Source: Bacteroidota bacterium (GTDB taxonomy: Bacteria > Bacteroidota > Bacteroidia > Flavobacteriales > Flavobacteriaceae). Taken from it: DNA of 33,260 nucleotides. Shown here one piece after another: positions 23,530-30,699 of this stretch; the stretch's first letter is position 1; each line of letters starts with the position of its first letter. The notes beneath the pieces are model-generated. The model searched no databases, was not told where the DNA came from, and saw only the letters and a list, made by a program, of their open reading frames with translations. The stretch is from NCBI GenBank assembly GCA_027621505.1, contig JAQCBK010000016.1, positions 1-33,260 on the forward strand. Direction: 5' to 3'. The position numbers and the translations under genes are program-made.

Positions 23530-24627
23530 TTAAACCTTGAGGAAGGTTTTGTTTTTGTACATGTACCACAATAGTAGATAAAGTAATGCAAAGCCTCCGA
23601 TGACAGTGATCAATTCATAATAGTCTCCCATAATCGGGGCCAGCCCATACAGCACAAATCCAGCAATTTTGGGGAAAGGCAAAACGTGGGTGATCACATA
23701 AGCAGTGATGGCATTCATTCCAATCACTTTAAGAAAAAAAGCCCATTTGAACTTTTGTTGGACGTCTATGATCCAATAAAAAACAGCCATCAGAATATAA
23801 CAGATTCCAGAAGAGACCAAGACAAAAGAGGAAGACCACAGTTTCTTTACGATGGGGTGCCAAATGTTTGCAAAAATACCTATAAAAAGAGCAATTGCTC
23901 CATAAATGAGGAGGGTTTTGACCACCTTCATTTTGTCTTTTTGAGCTTTGATGAGGATCCCTGCAAACAGGCCAGAAAGGGTGGTGGCGGTAAAGCCTAA
24001 ACCAGACAAAAACCAAGTATATTGTTTGCCATCGTCAAAAGAACCAAAAATCAAATGATCGACATAGAGGGCAAAGTTTGCGTCGGGGGTAAGGGTACTC
24101 CTGCCGATACCAGGGAGGGTGGGTAAGGTCAATAATAGGGCATAGACCAACAAACAGCCAACAAAAAGCAGTTGTCTTTGGATGGGTTTTAAATAGACAT
24201 AAGCAATCGTGGTAAAGACATAGCCTACGGCAATGGCTTGCAAGGTGTTGCTAAAGATTTTGAAGGTAGAAAGGTTAAAGTCCAATAGGTTGCCCTGAAC
24301 AATCCAACCGAGTAAAAAGAGCAAAAAGAACCTTCTCAACAGCTTTAGGAAAAGGGGTTTTCTACTGCTGGAATTTTGTGTGTATTTTGAAACAGAAAAG
24401 GGGATTACTGCCCCAACGACAAAGAGAAACAGCGGCATAATGATGTCGTAAAACCGAAAACCCAACCATTCTGGGTGGGAGAATTGCCGAGCCAACGCGG
24501 CCGTAAAATCAGAGCCCACGCCCTTGTTTAATTTAGAAAAAAACTGGTCGGCCAAAACGATCATCAACATGTCGAAGCCCCTAAGGATGTCTATGGAACG
24601 GATACGATTTTGAGTTGAAGAAAGCAT
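23530..24627 (-). CDS. HGSNAT/YeiB-type membrane acyltransferase (DUF5009, NagX-like)
   Basis: A 365-residue protein with about ten membrane helices. It opens R-I-R-S-I-D-I-L-R-G-F-D-M, the standard start of the DUF5009/heparan-alpha-glucosaminide acetyltransferase superfamily, and keeps H51 in S-H-P-E-W-L-G-F-R-F-Y-D-I-I-M-P-L-F-L-F, equivalent to the His that carries the acetyl group in human HGSNAT. It probably acetylates an amino sugar across the membrane using cytoplasmic acetyl-CoA. The neighbouring sialidase suggests a role in catabolism of amino-sugar-containing host or algal glycans. A weak promoter (TACTTTTA on the minus strand at 24658-24651, 24 bases from the ATG) has a TTTG only 15 bases away, so it is unsure. 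Confidence 0.82.
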   Translation of the reverse strand: MLSSTQNRIRSIDILRGFDMLMIVLADQFFSKLNKGVGSDFTAALARQFSHPEWLGFRFYDIIMPLFLFVVGAVIPFSVSKYTQNSSSRKPLFLKLLRRFFLLFLLGWIVQGNLLDFNLSTFKIFSNTLQAIAVGYVFTTIAYVYLKPIQRQLLFVGCLLVYALLLTLPTLPGIGRSTLTPDANFALYVDHLIFGSFDDGKQYTWFLSGLGFTATTLSGLFAGILIKAQKDKMKVVKTLLIYGAIALFIGIFANIWHPIVKKLWSSSFVLVSSGICYILMAVFYWIIDVQQKFKWAFFLKVIGMNAITAYVITHVLPFPKIAGFVLYGLAPIMGDYYELITVIGGFALLYLLLWYMYKNKTFLKV

Positions 24628-24762
24628 TGCTTTTGGGAATTATATTCAACTAAAAGTAGTAAAAAATCGTCTTCAAAGGGGAAGTCCGTTTTTATCTTCC
24701 TTTTTAGAACAATGCGTGGCATGAGGCTTAAAGAAAATTAAACCCTAAAATGTGGGAGTTTC

Positions 24763-25626
24763 CTAGCCGTTCAAAGCCTCAGCGCCGCCCACAATTTCGA
24801 GGATCTCGTTGGTGATGGCTGCTTGTCGTGCTTTGTTATAGGTAAGTTTGAGTTGATCTCTCAAATCAGTTGCATTGTCGGTGGCCTTGTGCATGGCAGT
24901 CATCCGTGCACCGTGTTCGCTGGCAAAGGAATCTCTGACGGCTTTAAAAAGCTGCATTTTGAGGGACTTGGGCAGCAACTCATCAACAATGGCCGATTGG
25001 GAGGGCTCGTAAATGTAATCGGAAGAAGTATTTCGTGTGCTGTCTTCTTCAGCAACAATAGGAAGGTATGCTTCGGTGGTAACGATCTGTGTGGCTGCAT
25101 TTTTAAAGCGGTTGTAAACCAACATAACTTTGTCGTATTGCCCTTCGGCAAAAGCGTCCATGGCTTTAATGGCCACCGCCGAGACATTGCTAAAGTTAAG
25201 GTCGTCATATATGGCATCATGACGACTGATGACCGGCAAGGTTTTGGAAAGAATGTCTCCTCCTTTTTTACCAATCCCCATTACCTCAACGGTTTTGCCT
25301 GCGTAATCTTCCTTGGACAACCTTAGGGTTTCTTTGATAATATTGGTATTGAAAGCTCCACACAAGCCTCTGTTGGAGGTCACGGCAATGATGAGGATCT
25401 TCTCCTCAGCACGCTGTGCGGTATAGGGGTTTTGCCCCTCACCGTCTAAGCTTCCGCTGAGGTTTTGAATGAGTTCCGTCAGCTTGTTGGCATAGGGCCG
25501 CATGGCGGTAATGGCGTCCTGGGCTTTCTTCAACTTGGCAGCCGATACCATTTTCATGGCACTGGTGATTTGCATGGTCGAAGAGACCGAAGCAATACGA
25601 TTCCGTATTTCTTTTAGGTTGGGCAT
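24763..25626 (-). CDS. atpG: ATP synthase subunit gamma
   Basis: A 287-residue F1 gamma subunit, the central rotor shaft. It opens M-P-N-L-K-E-I-R-N-R-I and S-S-T-M-Q-I-T-S-A-M-K-M-V-S-A-A-K-L, the N-terminal coiled-coil helix, and ends with the matching C-terminal helix L-T-Y-N-K-A-R-Q-A-A-I-T-N-E-I-L-E-I. Its ATG directly follows the atpA stop without a gap. It is the last gene of the cluster: atpD and atpC do not follow, and the next gene is an acyltransferase 135 bases on. Confidence 0.97.
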   Translation of the reverse strand: MPNLKEIRNRIASVSSTMQITSAMKMVSAAKLKKAQDAITAMRPYANKLTELIQNLSGSLDGEGQNPYTAQRAEEKILIIAVTSNRGLCGAFNTNIIKETLRLSKEDYAGKTVEVMGIGKKGGDILSKTLPVISRHDAIYDDLNFSNVSAVAIKAMDAFAEGQYDKVMLVYNRFKNAATQIVTTEAYLPIVAEEDSTRNTSSDYIYEPSQSAIVDELLPKSLKMQLFKAVRDSFASEHGARMTAMHKATDNATDLRDQLKLTYNKARQAAITNEILEIVGGAEALNG

Positions 25627-27204
25627 CTATTCAAACGCTTTGGAGGTTTCTTGTGCTACCGCATTGAGGGTGTCTAGAACATTGTCGGTCAATTTTCCTG
25701 CTTTTAGTTCTGCCAACACTTTTTGGTGTTGCTTTTTAAGGCTTGTCAAAAAAGCGGTCTCAAATTCTTTGACTTTATTTACAGGAACATTTCTCAAAAG
25801 GTTCTTAGATCCTGCATAGATGATAGCAACTTGTTCTTCCACGGTATAGGGATCGTTTTGGGCCTGCTTGAGAATTTCTACATTTCGTCTTCCTTTTTCG
25901 ATTACGTTGAGTGTGGCGGCGTCAAGATCAGAACCAAACTTGGCAAAAGCCTCCAATTCTCGGAACTGGGCTTGGTCGAGTTTGAGGGTCCCCGCTACTT
26001 TTTTCATGGACTTGATCTGCGCAGACCCCCCTACCCTCGATACGGAGATTCCCACGTTGATCGCAGGACGCACTCCAGAGTTAAAGAGGTCGGACTCTAA
26101 AAATATCTGGCCATCGGTAATCGAAATTACGTTGGTAGGAATGTATGCGGAAACATCGCCCGCTTGGGTTTCTATGATGGGCAGCGCCGTTAATGAACCT
26201 CCTCCTTTCACTTTGTCTTTGAGGGAGTCGGGCAGGTCGTTCATGCCTTTGGCGATGTCGTCATCGGCAATGACTTTTGCGGCACGTTCCAGCAATCTGG
26301 AGTGAAGATAGAATACATCCCCAGGATAGGCCTCACGCCCTGGAGGACGGCGAAGCAAAAGGGATACCTCACGATAGGCTACTGCTTGTTTTGACAAATC
26401 GTCGTATATGATTAAAGCCGGACGACCAGTGTCTCTGAAGTACTCACCAATGGCGGCTCCTGCAAAAGGAGCGTATACTTGCATGGGTGCAGGGTCGGAG
26501 GCATTGGCAGCAACGATGGTGGTGTAGGCCAATGCGCCTTTGTCCTCTAATATTTTGGAAATTCCAGCTACAGTTGAGGCCTTTTGCCCCACTGCAACAT
26601 AGATACAATATACTGGCTCACCCGCATCAAAGAATTCTTTTTGATTGAGGATGGTGTCGATACATACGGTGGTTTTTCCAGTTTGACGGTCACCAATCAC
26701 CAGCTCTCTTTGTCCTCTTCCCACAGGAATCATCGCATCGATGGACTTGATCCCAGTCTGAAGCGGCTCATTAACGGGCTGCCTGAAAATTACCCCTGGG
26801 GCTTTTCGCTCTAAGGGCATTTGAAAGGTTTCCCCTTCGATGGGCCCCTTTCCGTCAATGGGATTCCCCAAGGTGTCCACCACGCGCCCTACGATGCCCT
26901 CTCCTACATTGATGGAGGCAATTTTTTTGGTTCGCTTAACGGTATTTCCCTCCTTAATTTCCCTAGAGGGACCGAGGAGTACCACCCCAACATTGTCTTC
27001 TTCGAGGTTGAGAACCATGCCGTCCATTCCATTTTCGAAAGTGACCAACTCCCCGTACTCAACATGGGTAAGACCATAAACTCTGGCGATTCCGTCCCCT
27101 ACTTCAAGTACGGTTCCCACTTCGTCCAAGGAAGCGGTGGCCTCGAATCCTGCCAATTGTTTTTTTAATATTGCTGATACTTCAGCGGGCTTCACATCTG
27201 CCAT
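25627..27204 (-). CDS. atpA: ATP synthase subunit alpha
   Basis: A 525-residue F1 alpha subunit. Walker A is G-D-R-Q-T-G-K-T (171-178), and the signature [17 protein letters not shown] follows, then [10 protein letters not shown]. Alpha alternates with beta in the F1 head; its nucleotide site is regulatory, not catalytic. Length is usual. Nineteen bases separate it from atpH, and atpG starts immediately after it. Confidence 0.98.
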   Translation of the reverse strand: MADVKPAEVSAILKKQLAGFEATASLDEVGTVLEVGDGIARVYGLTHVEYGELVTFENGMDGMVLNLEEDNVGVVLLGPSREIKEGNTVKRTKKIASINVGEGIVGRVVDTLGNPIDGKGPIEGETFQMPLERKAPGVIFRQPVNEPLQTGIKSIDAMIPVGRGQRELVIGDRQTGKTTVCIDTILNQKEFFDAGEPVYCIYVAVGQKASTVAGISKILEDKGALAYTTIVAANASDPAPMQVYAPFAGAAIGEYFRDTGRPALIIYDDLSKQAVAYREVSLLLRRPPGREAYPGDVFYLHSRLLERAAKVIADDDIAKGMNDLPDSLKDKVKGGGSLTALPIIETQAGDVSAYIPTNVISITDGQIFLESDLFNSGVRPAINVGISVSRVGGSAQIKSMKKVAGTLKLDQAQFRELEAFAKFGSDLDAATLNVIEKGRRNVEILKQAQNDPYTVEEQVAIIYAGSKNLLRNVPVNKVKEFETAFLTSLKKQHQKVLAELKAGKLTDNVLDTLNAVAQETSKAFE

Positions 27205-27222
27205 TTTTTATTTTTTTCAGTA

Positions 27223-27759
27223 TTAAGATGTAATCAATTCTCTCTTTAATAATTCCATGCGTTCTGCAACGCTGGCATTGTATTGTAAATCGCCTACTTT
27301 GAGGATAAACCCTCCCTTGATGGCAGGATCTACAATGTTTTTCAACTCCATTTTTAAAGGGGTCAAAGCGGCTGCTTTTTTCAAAACTTCTTTATCCAAA
27401 GCTGCGGTTAATGGAACTGCAGTGGTGACTGTGGCGCCCACTTTGCCTTGTTGCTGGTCATACAAATAAATGAATTGCTGTGCTATGCCTTCCAAAAGTC
27501 CCTCTCTGCTGTTTTGAGAGAGAAGGTCAAAAAGACTTTGGAGGATTTTGGATCCTTTGGGGAAAACCTCATCCATGATCTTTCTTTTTTTGGAACCCGG
27601 CAAAACAGGGCTGTTCAAAACTTCTTGCAATTCAGGATTGCTTTCCATCACAGAACCGATGTTTTGCATTTCTTCTACGACCTCTTGCTGCTTTTGGTTT
27701 TCGGTTGAAAATTCCAAAAGTGCTTTGGCGTAACGTATGGCAGCTCTTCCTGATTTCAT
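27223..27759 (-). CDS. atpH: ATP synthase subunit delta
   Basis: A 178-residue F1 delta subunit, the stalk cap that binds the top of alpha3-beta3 to subunit b. It shows R-Y-A-K-A-L-L-E-F-S at the start, the helical N-terminal domain to about residue 105, and the C-terminal K-V-G-D-L-Q-Y-N-A-S-V with G-G-F-I-L in front, as usual for OSCP/delta. It lies seven bases after atpF and is read in the same direction as the whole cluster. Confidence 0.95.
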   Translation of the reverse strand: MKSGRAAIRYAKALLEFSTENQKQQEVVEEMQNIGSVMESNPELQEVLNSPVLPGSKKRKIMDEVFPKGSKILQSLFDLLSQNSREGLLEGIAQQFIYLYDQQQGKVGATVTTAVPLTAALDKEVLKKAAALTPLKMELKNIVDPAIKGGFILKVGDLQYNASVAERMELLKRELITS

Positions 27760-27766
27760 AGAGGGT

Positions 27767-28264
27767 TTATAAAGAAGCGTCTTTTAGTAATTTCTCTACC
27801 AATTGAGCTTGTTTTTCTCTACTGTCCAACTCGGTATCAATGACTTTTTCGGCGATGTCCAAAGAAATTTGGGCTACTTGGTTTTTGAGTTCATTGATGG
27901 CAGCACGCTTTTCATTTTGAATGGCTTCCTGAGCCTGCGCGATGATTTTGTCGGCCTCAGCCTTGGCTTCTGCTTTGGCTTGTGCAACAATCTCTGCACC
28001 ATTGGATCGTGCGTCCTTCAAGAGGGCTTCTCGCTCCGCTCGAGCCTCTTTTAAAACCTTTTGGTTGTCTTCTTGGATGGAAGCCATTTCTTTTTTGGCT
28101 TCTTCGGCTGCATTCATGGCGTCCCTAATGGAAGTTTCCCTTTCATTAACGGTGTCCAAAATGGGCTTCCATGCGAACTTTCTTAAAAGTAAGACAAGTC
28201 CAATGAAAATGAACAGCTGCCAAAAAAACAGCCCAAATGAGAATTCATTGATTAGTTTTTCCAT
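27767..28264 (-). CDS. atpF: ATP synthase subunit b
   Basis: A 165-residue Fo b subunit. One N-terminal membrane helix (F-G-L-F-F-W-Q-L-F-I-F-I-G-L-V-L-L-L, about 10-27) leads into R-K-F-A-W-K-P-I and a long charged helix rich in A, E, K and Q that forms the stator dimer. The C-terminal end contacts delta. A short hairpin lies in the 46-base gap to atpE. Confidence 0.96.
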   Translation of the reverse strand: MEKLINEFSFGLFFWQLFIFIGLVLLLRKFAWKPILDTVNERETSIRDAMNAAEEAKKEMASIQEDNQKVLKEARAEREALLKDARSNGAEIVAQAKAEAKAEADKIIAQAQEAIQNEKRAAINELKNQVAQISLDIAEKVIDTELDSREKQAQLVEKLLKDASL

Positions 28265-28280
28265 TCTTAAATGAATTTAT

Positions 28281-28293
28281 CCCGCTTTGCGGG
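28281..28293 (-). other. Short GC-rich hairpin between atpE and atpF
   Basis: CCCGC (28281-28285), TTT, then GCGGG (28289-28293) form a five-pair stem, the only GC-rich spot in this 46-base AT-rich gap. On the minus strand it follows atpE and precedes atpF. A structure here could protect the atpE 3' end or damp readthrough and so raise subunit c output, but this is inference. Confidence 0.4.
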
Positions 28294-28310
28294 GAGATAC
28301 ATAGGGAAGA

Positions 28311-28508
<198 letters not shown>

Positions 28509-28535
28509 CTATTGATTTAAATGTTATAATTTATT

Positions 28536-29624
28536 TTAATGATCTTCGTGTTCTTCTTCAACGGCGAACCCAAAATACAAAGCCGATAATACCGTAAAGA
28601 TATAGGCTTGCAAAAGGGCAACCAGTATTTCAATGATAGAAATGGAAAAAGCCAATACGAATGAAAGGCTGGAACCAATCCAATTTTTAAATATAAATAT
28701 AAGGGCAATCAAACTCATTAGTACAATATGACCCGCTGAGATGTTGGCGTACAAACGGATCATTAAAGAAAAAGGCTTGATCATGAGTCCTAAAAGCTCA
28801 ATGGGCGCCAAGATAATCTTCATTGGCCATGGCACTCCAGGCATCCAAAAGATGTGCTTCCAATAATATTTTTTCCCCACCAAAGTTGTAATGACAAAGG
28901 TGATCAATGCCAAACAAAAAGTGATGGCAATGTTGCCAGTTACATTAATCCCTAGCGGAGTTAACCCCAAAAGGTTTAAAAACCAGATGAAAAAGAACAA
29001 GGTCAATAGGTATCCCATAAACCTACGATGGTGTTTTTCTCCAATATTAGGGATGGCTATCTCATCTCTAACATATAATATTATGGGTTCAAAAAATCGA
29101 CCCACTCCTTTGGCAATCCTTCCGTTTTTTTGGTAGGACTTGGCCAAGCCTCTAAACAAAAAGAACATCAACAATGCGGTAAATAAAATGGACACGACGT
29201 TTTTGGTAATTGAAAAATCAAGCGGTTTTATGTTTGCGGGGTGATCATGGTCGTCATAGGTTATGGTTCCCTGTGCATCGGTTTTGTAGATCTTCCCGTG
29301 ATAGAGCTTGTAATGGTTCTCGCCCAATTGAACAACACTTTTTCCGTGTTTGAGCTTGGAAGAGGAAAAGATTTTAAGTCCATTGTCCCACAAAATCACT
29401 GGCAAGGGCATTCCGATGTAGACTTTTTCTCCACTTGTTTTATCCTTATAAGACAATAGATTGAAATCGTGAGCGTCTTCCAAGTGATGAAGGATGTATG
29501 CTTTAATTTCAGACTTTAAATCGGAGGGGGTATCGCCGTCTTTGGTGTTGGATGTTTTAGCGTAGAGGGTATTTAAAGACACCATTAAAAATGCAACGAA
29601 ATAGGTGTAAAATGGTTTCGGCAT
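28536..29624 (-). CDS. atpB: ATP synthase subunit a with N-terminal extension
   Basis: A 362-residue Fo a subunit from the ATG at 29624. An ATG 48 bases upstream is open, but the predicted promoter lies between them, so it is rejected. Residues 1-22 form a signal-like segment (M-P-K-P-F-Y-T-Y-F-V-A-F, ending L-Y-A), followed by about 100 polar residues rich in His, Asp and Lys before the first true membrane helix. The core shows M-I-R-L-Y-A-N-I-S-A-G-H-I-V-L, with the essential Arg of the proton half-channel, and the end E-E-E-H-E-D-H is acidic. The extension is typical of Bacteroidota, about 110 residues longer than E. coli AtpB. Confidence 0.93.
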   Translation of the reverse strand: MPKPFYTYFVAFLMVSLNTLYAKTSNTKDGDTPSDLKSEIKAYILHHLEDAHDFNLLSYKDKTSGEKVYIGMPLPVILWDNGLKIFSSSKLKHGKSVVQLGENHYKLYHGKIYKTDAQGTITYDDHDHPANIKPLDFSITKNVVSILFTALLMFFLFRGLAKSYQKNGRIAKGVGRFFEPIILYVRDEIAIPNIGEKHHRRFMGYLLTLFFFIWFLNLLGLTPLGINVTGNIAITFCLALITFVITTLVGKKYYWKHIFWMPGVPWPMKIILAPIELLGLMIKPFSLMIRLYANISAGHIVLMSLIALIFIFKNWIGSSLSFVLAFSISIIEILVALLQAYIFTVLSALYFGFAVEEEHEDH

Positions 29625-29658
29625 ATTGACTACCAGTCTAATGGTTTGAATTTTGGTG

Positions 29659-29689
29659 CAAATGTAAGTCATTACACCATTAAAATAAA
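29659..29689 (-). promoter_or_regulatory. Promoter of the atpBEFHAG genes
   Basis: On the minus strand TACATTTG (29666 to 29659) matches TAnnTTTG, and TTTA (29689 to 29686) lies exactly 19 bases upstream. The predicted start near 29652 gives a leader of about 28 bases to the atpB ATG at 29624. It means that the atp genes can be read independently of the sprE-bactofilin unit upstream. Confidence 0.55.
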
Positions 29690-29726
29690 ACAGTTTTGGA
29701 AATAATTTTAAGCTTATTAAAGGGGG

Positions 29727-30113
29727 CTAATCTCTCTGACTTAAAATTTTTACCAGTGCTATAATCTCTAATGTCAATGCCGCAATGTAAGGCACAAAAA
29801 AAGATAAAAACCCAAGTTTTGGGGACAAATCTTGCTCCTCAAAGCCCCTAAATACGAGGACATAAAAAAGAATAAATTTAAGTCCGCTGGTAAGGAGAAA
29901 GACCCAACCCAATAGCGCAGGGTTCTGTTTGGAAATCCAAAGTAAAACGATAAAAAAGACAAATGCTATACCAGCGTTGAAGACATAGCATGAAATTAGG
30001 AGTTGATTGGGAATCGGCCAATCGAAATGGTGATTGGTCAGTGTGTGCATCCACAACAAAAAAGCCATGGACAAAAAAAGCTTTAGCGAAAACTTTAGAA
30101 TCGTTGAGTCCAA
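29727..30113 (-). CDS. Small membrane protein, DUF6168-like
   Basis: A 128-residue protein with four predicted membrane helices (about 8-24, 38-59, 66-88, 100-121) and few charged residues. It resembles the DUF6168 family of Flavobacteriaceae, which I name from memory of the pattern. Its place between AtpZ and AtpB, three bases after atpZ, is where AtpI usually stands, so it may replace AtpI in c-ring assembly or magnesium/proton coupling. No catalytic residue is visible. Confidence 0.65.
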   Translation of the reverse strand: MDSTILKFSLKLFLSMAFLLWMHTLTNHHFDWPIPNQLLISCYVFNAGIAFVFFIVLLWISKQNPALLGWVFLLTSGLKFILFYVLVFRGFEEQDLSPKLGFLSFFVPYIAALTLEIIALVKILSQRD

Positions 30114-30116
30114 TAA

Positions 30117-30317
30117 TTATTTTCTGTTGCTTTGTTTGTTGATGAGCAATAGGATCATGACCAATCCTATTGAAGCCGCCACCAAGGTGGGCCATTTTGA
30201 AGTAATGTCCCATTTCTTTTGTGCCCAGCCGCCCAGACTAATCATCAGATACATGACTGCACCAATTTGAAAGGCAAGACCCGTGAAAACAAGCCAATTC
30301 TTAGGCTGTTTTTTCAT
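30117..30317 (-). CDS. AtpZ/AtpI family membrane protein
   Basis: A 66-residue protein with two membrane helices (L-V-F-T-G-L-A-F-Q-I-G-A-V-M-Y-L near 9-24 and V-A-A-S-I-G-L-V-M-I-L-L-L near 47-59), separated by L-G-G-W-A-Q-K-K-W-D. The G-x-x-x-Q-x-G-x and L-G-x-W motifs fit AtpZ, a small partner of AtpI in Fo assembly and magnesium transport. It overlaps the bactofilin end by 17 bases and precedes the DUF6168-like gene by three bases. Confidence 0.8.
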   Translation of the reverse strand: MKKQPKNWLVFTGLAFQIGAVMYLMISLGGWAQKKWDITSKWPTLVAASIGLVMILLLINKQSNRK

Positions 30318-30699
30318 GATTATCGTCGGTGTCTTTGACCAACCTGATCTCTGCTTTTTTTCCTTCTCGATTCATGGAGCAGCTTGCATTGAAAGATGCC
30401 CCCGACTCAACAATCAATTTGCCAATGACCACATCACCATCAATAACACTGGTTGAGCGTAAGTTTAGGGTTTCGGAAACAAATAATTTTCCTTTGATTT
30501 TTCCTTCCACATCAGCATTAGAGCAACTTACTTCCCCATCGATAATGCCGTCTTTACCCACGACTACTTTTCCCTTGGTTTTCAGGGATCCTTTGAGTTC
30601 GCCGTCGATTCTAAAATCCTCTTCAGAAACGATATTTCCTTGTACGGAAGTGCTGTTTTCAATTCGGCTGTAATGGCTGTTGATCTCGTTATTTTTCAT
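30301..30699 (-). CDS. Bactofilin family cytoskeletal protein
   Basis: A 132-residue bactofilin. The core (about 18-108) is a right-handed beta-helix built of short hydrophobic strands with Gly/Asp turns: V-Q-G-N-I-V-S-E-E-D-F-R-I-D-G, L-K-G-S-L-K-T-K-G-K-V-V-V-G, I-I-D-G-E-V-S-C, V-E-G-K-I-K-G, and V-I-D-G-D-V-V-I. Bactofilins polymerise without nucleotide into membrane-bound scaffolds that organise cell-wall or polar proteins. The C-terminus is charged and likely disordered. It overlaps sprE by 11 bases and atpZ by 17 bases, so the whole set is translationally linked. Confidence 0.9.
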   Translation of the reverse strand: MKNNEINSHYSRIENSTSVQGNIVSEEDFRIDGELKGSLKTKGKVVVGKDGIIDGEVSCSNADVEGKIKGKLFVSETLNLRSTSVIDGDVVIGKLIVESGASFNASCSMNREGKKAEIRLVKDTDDNHEKTA

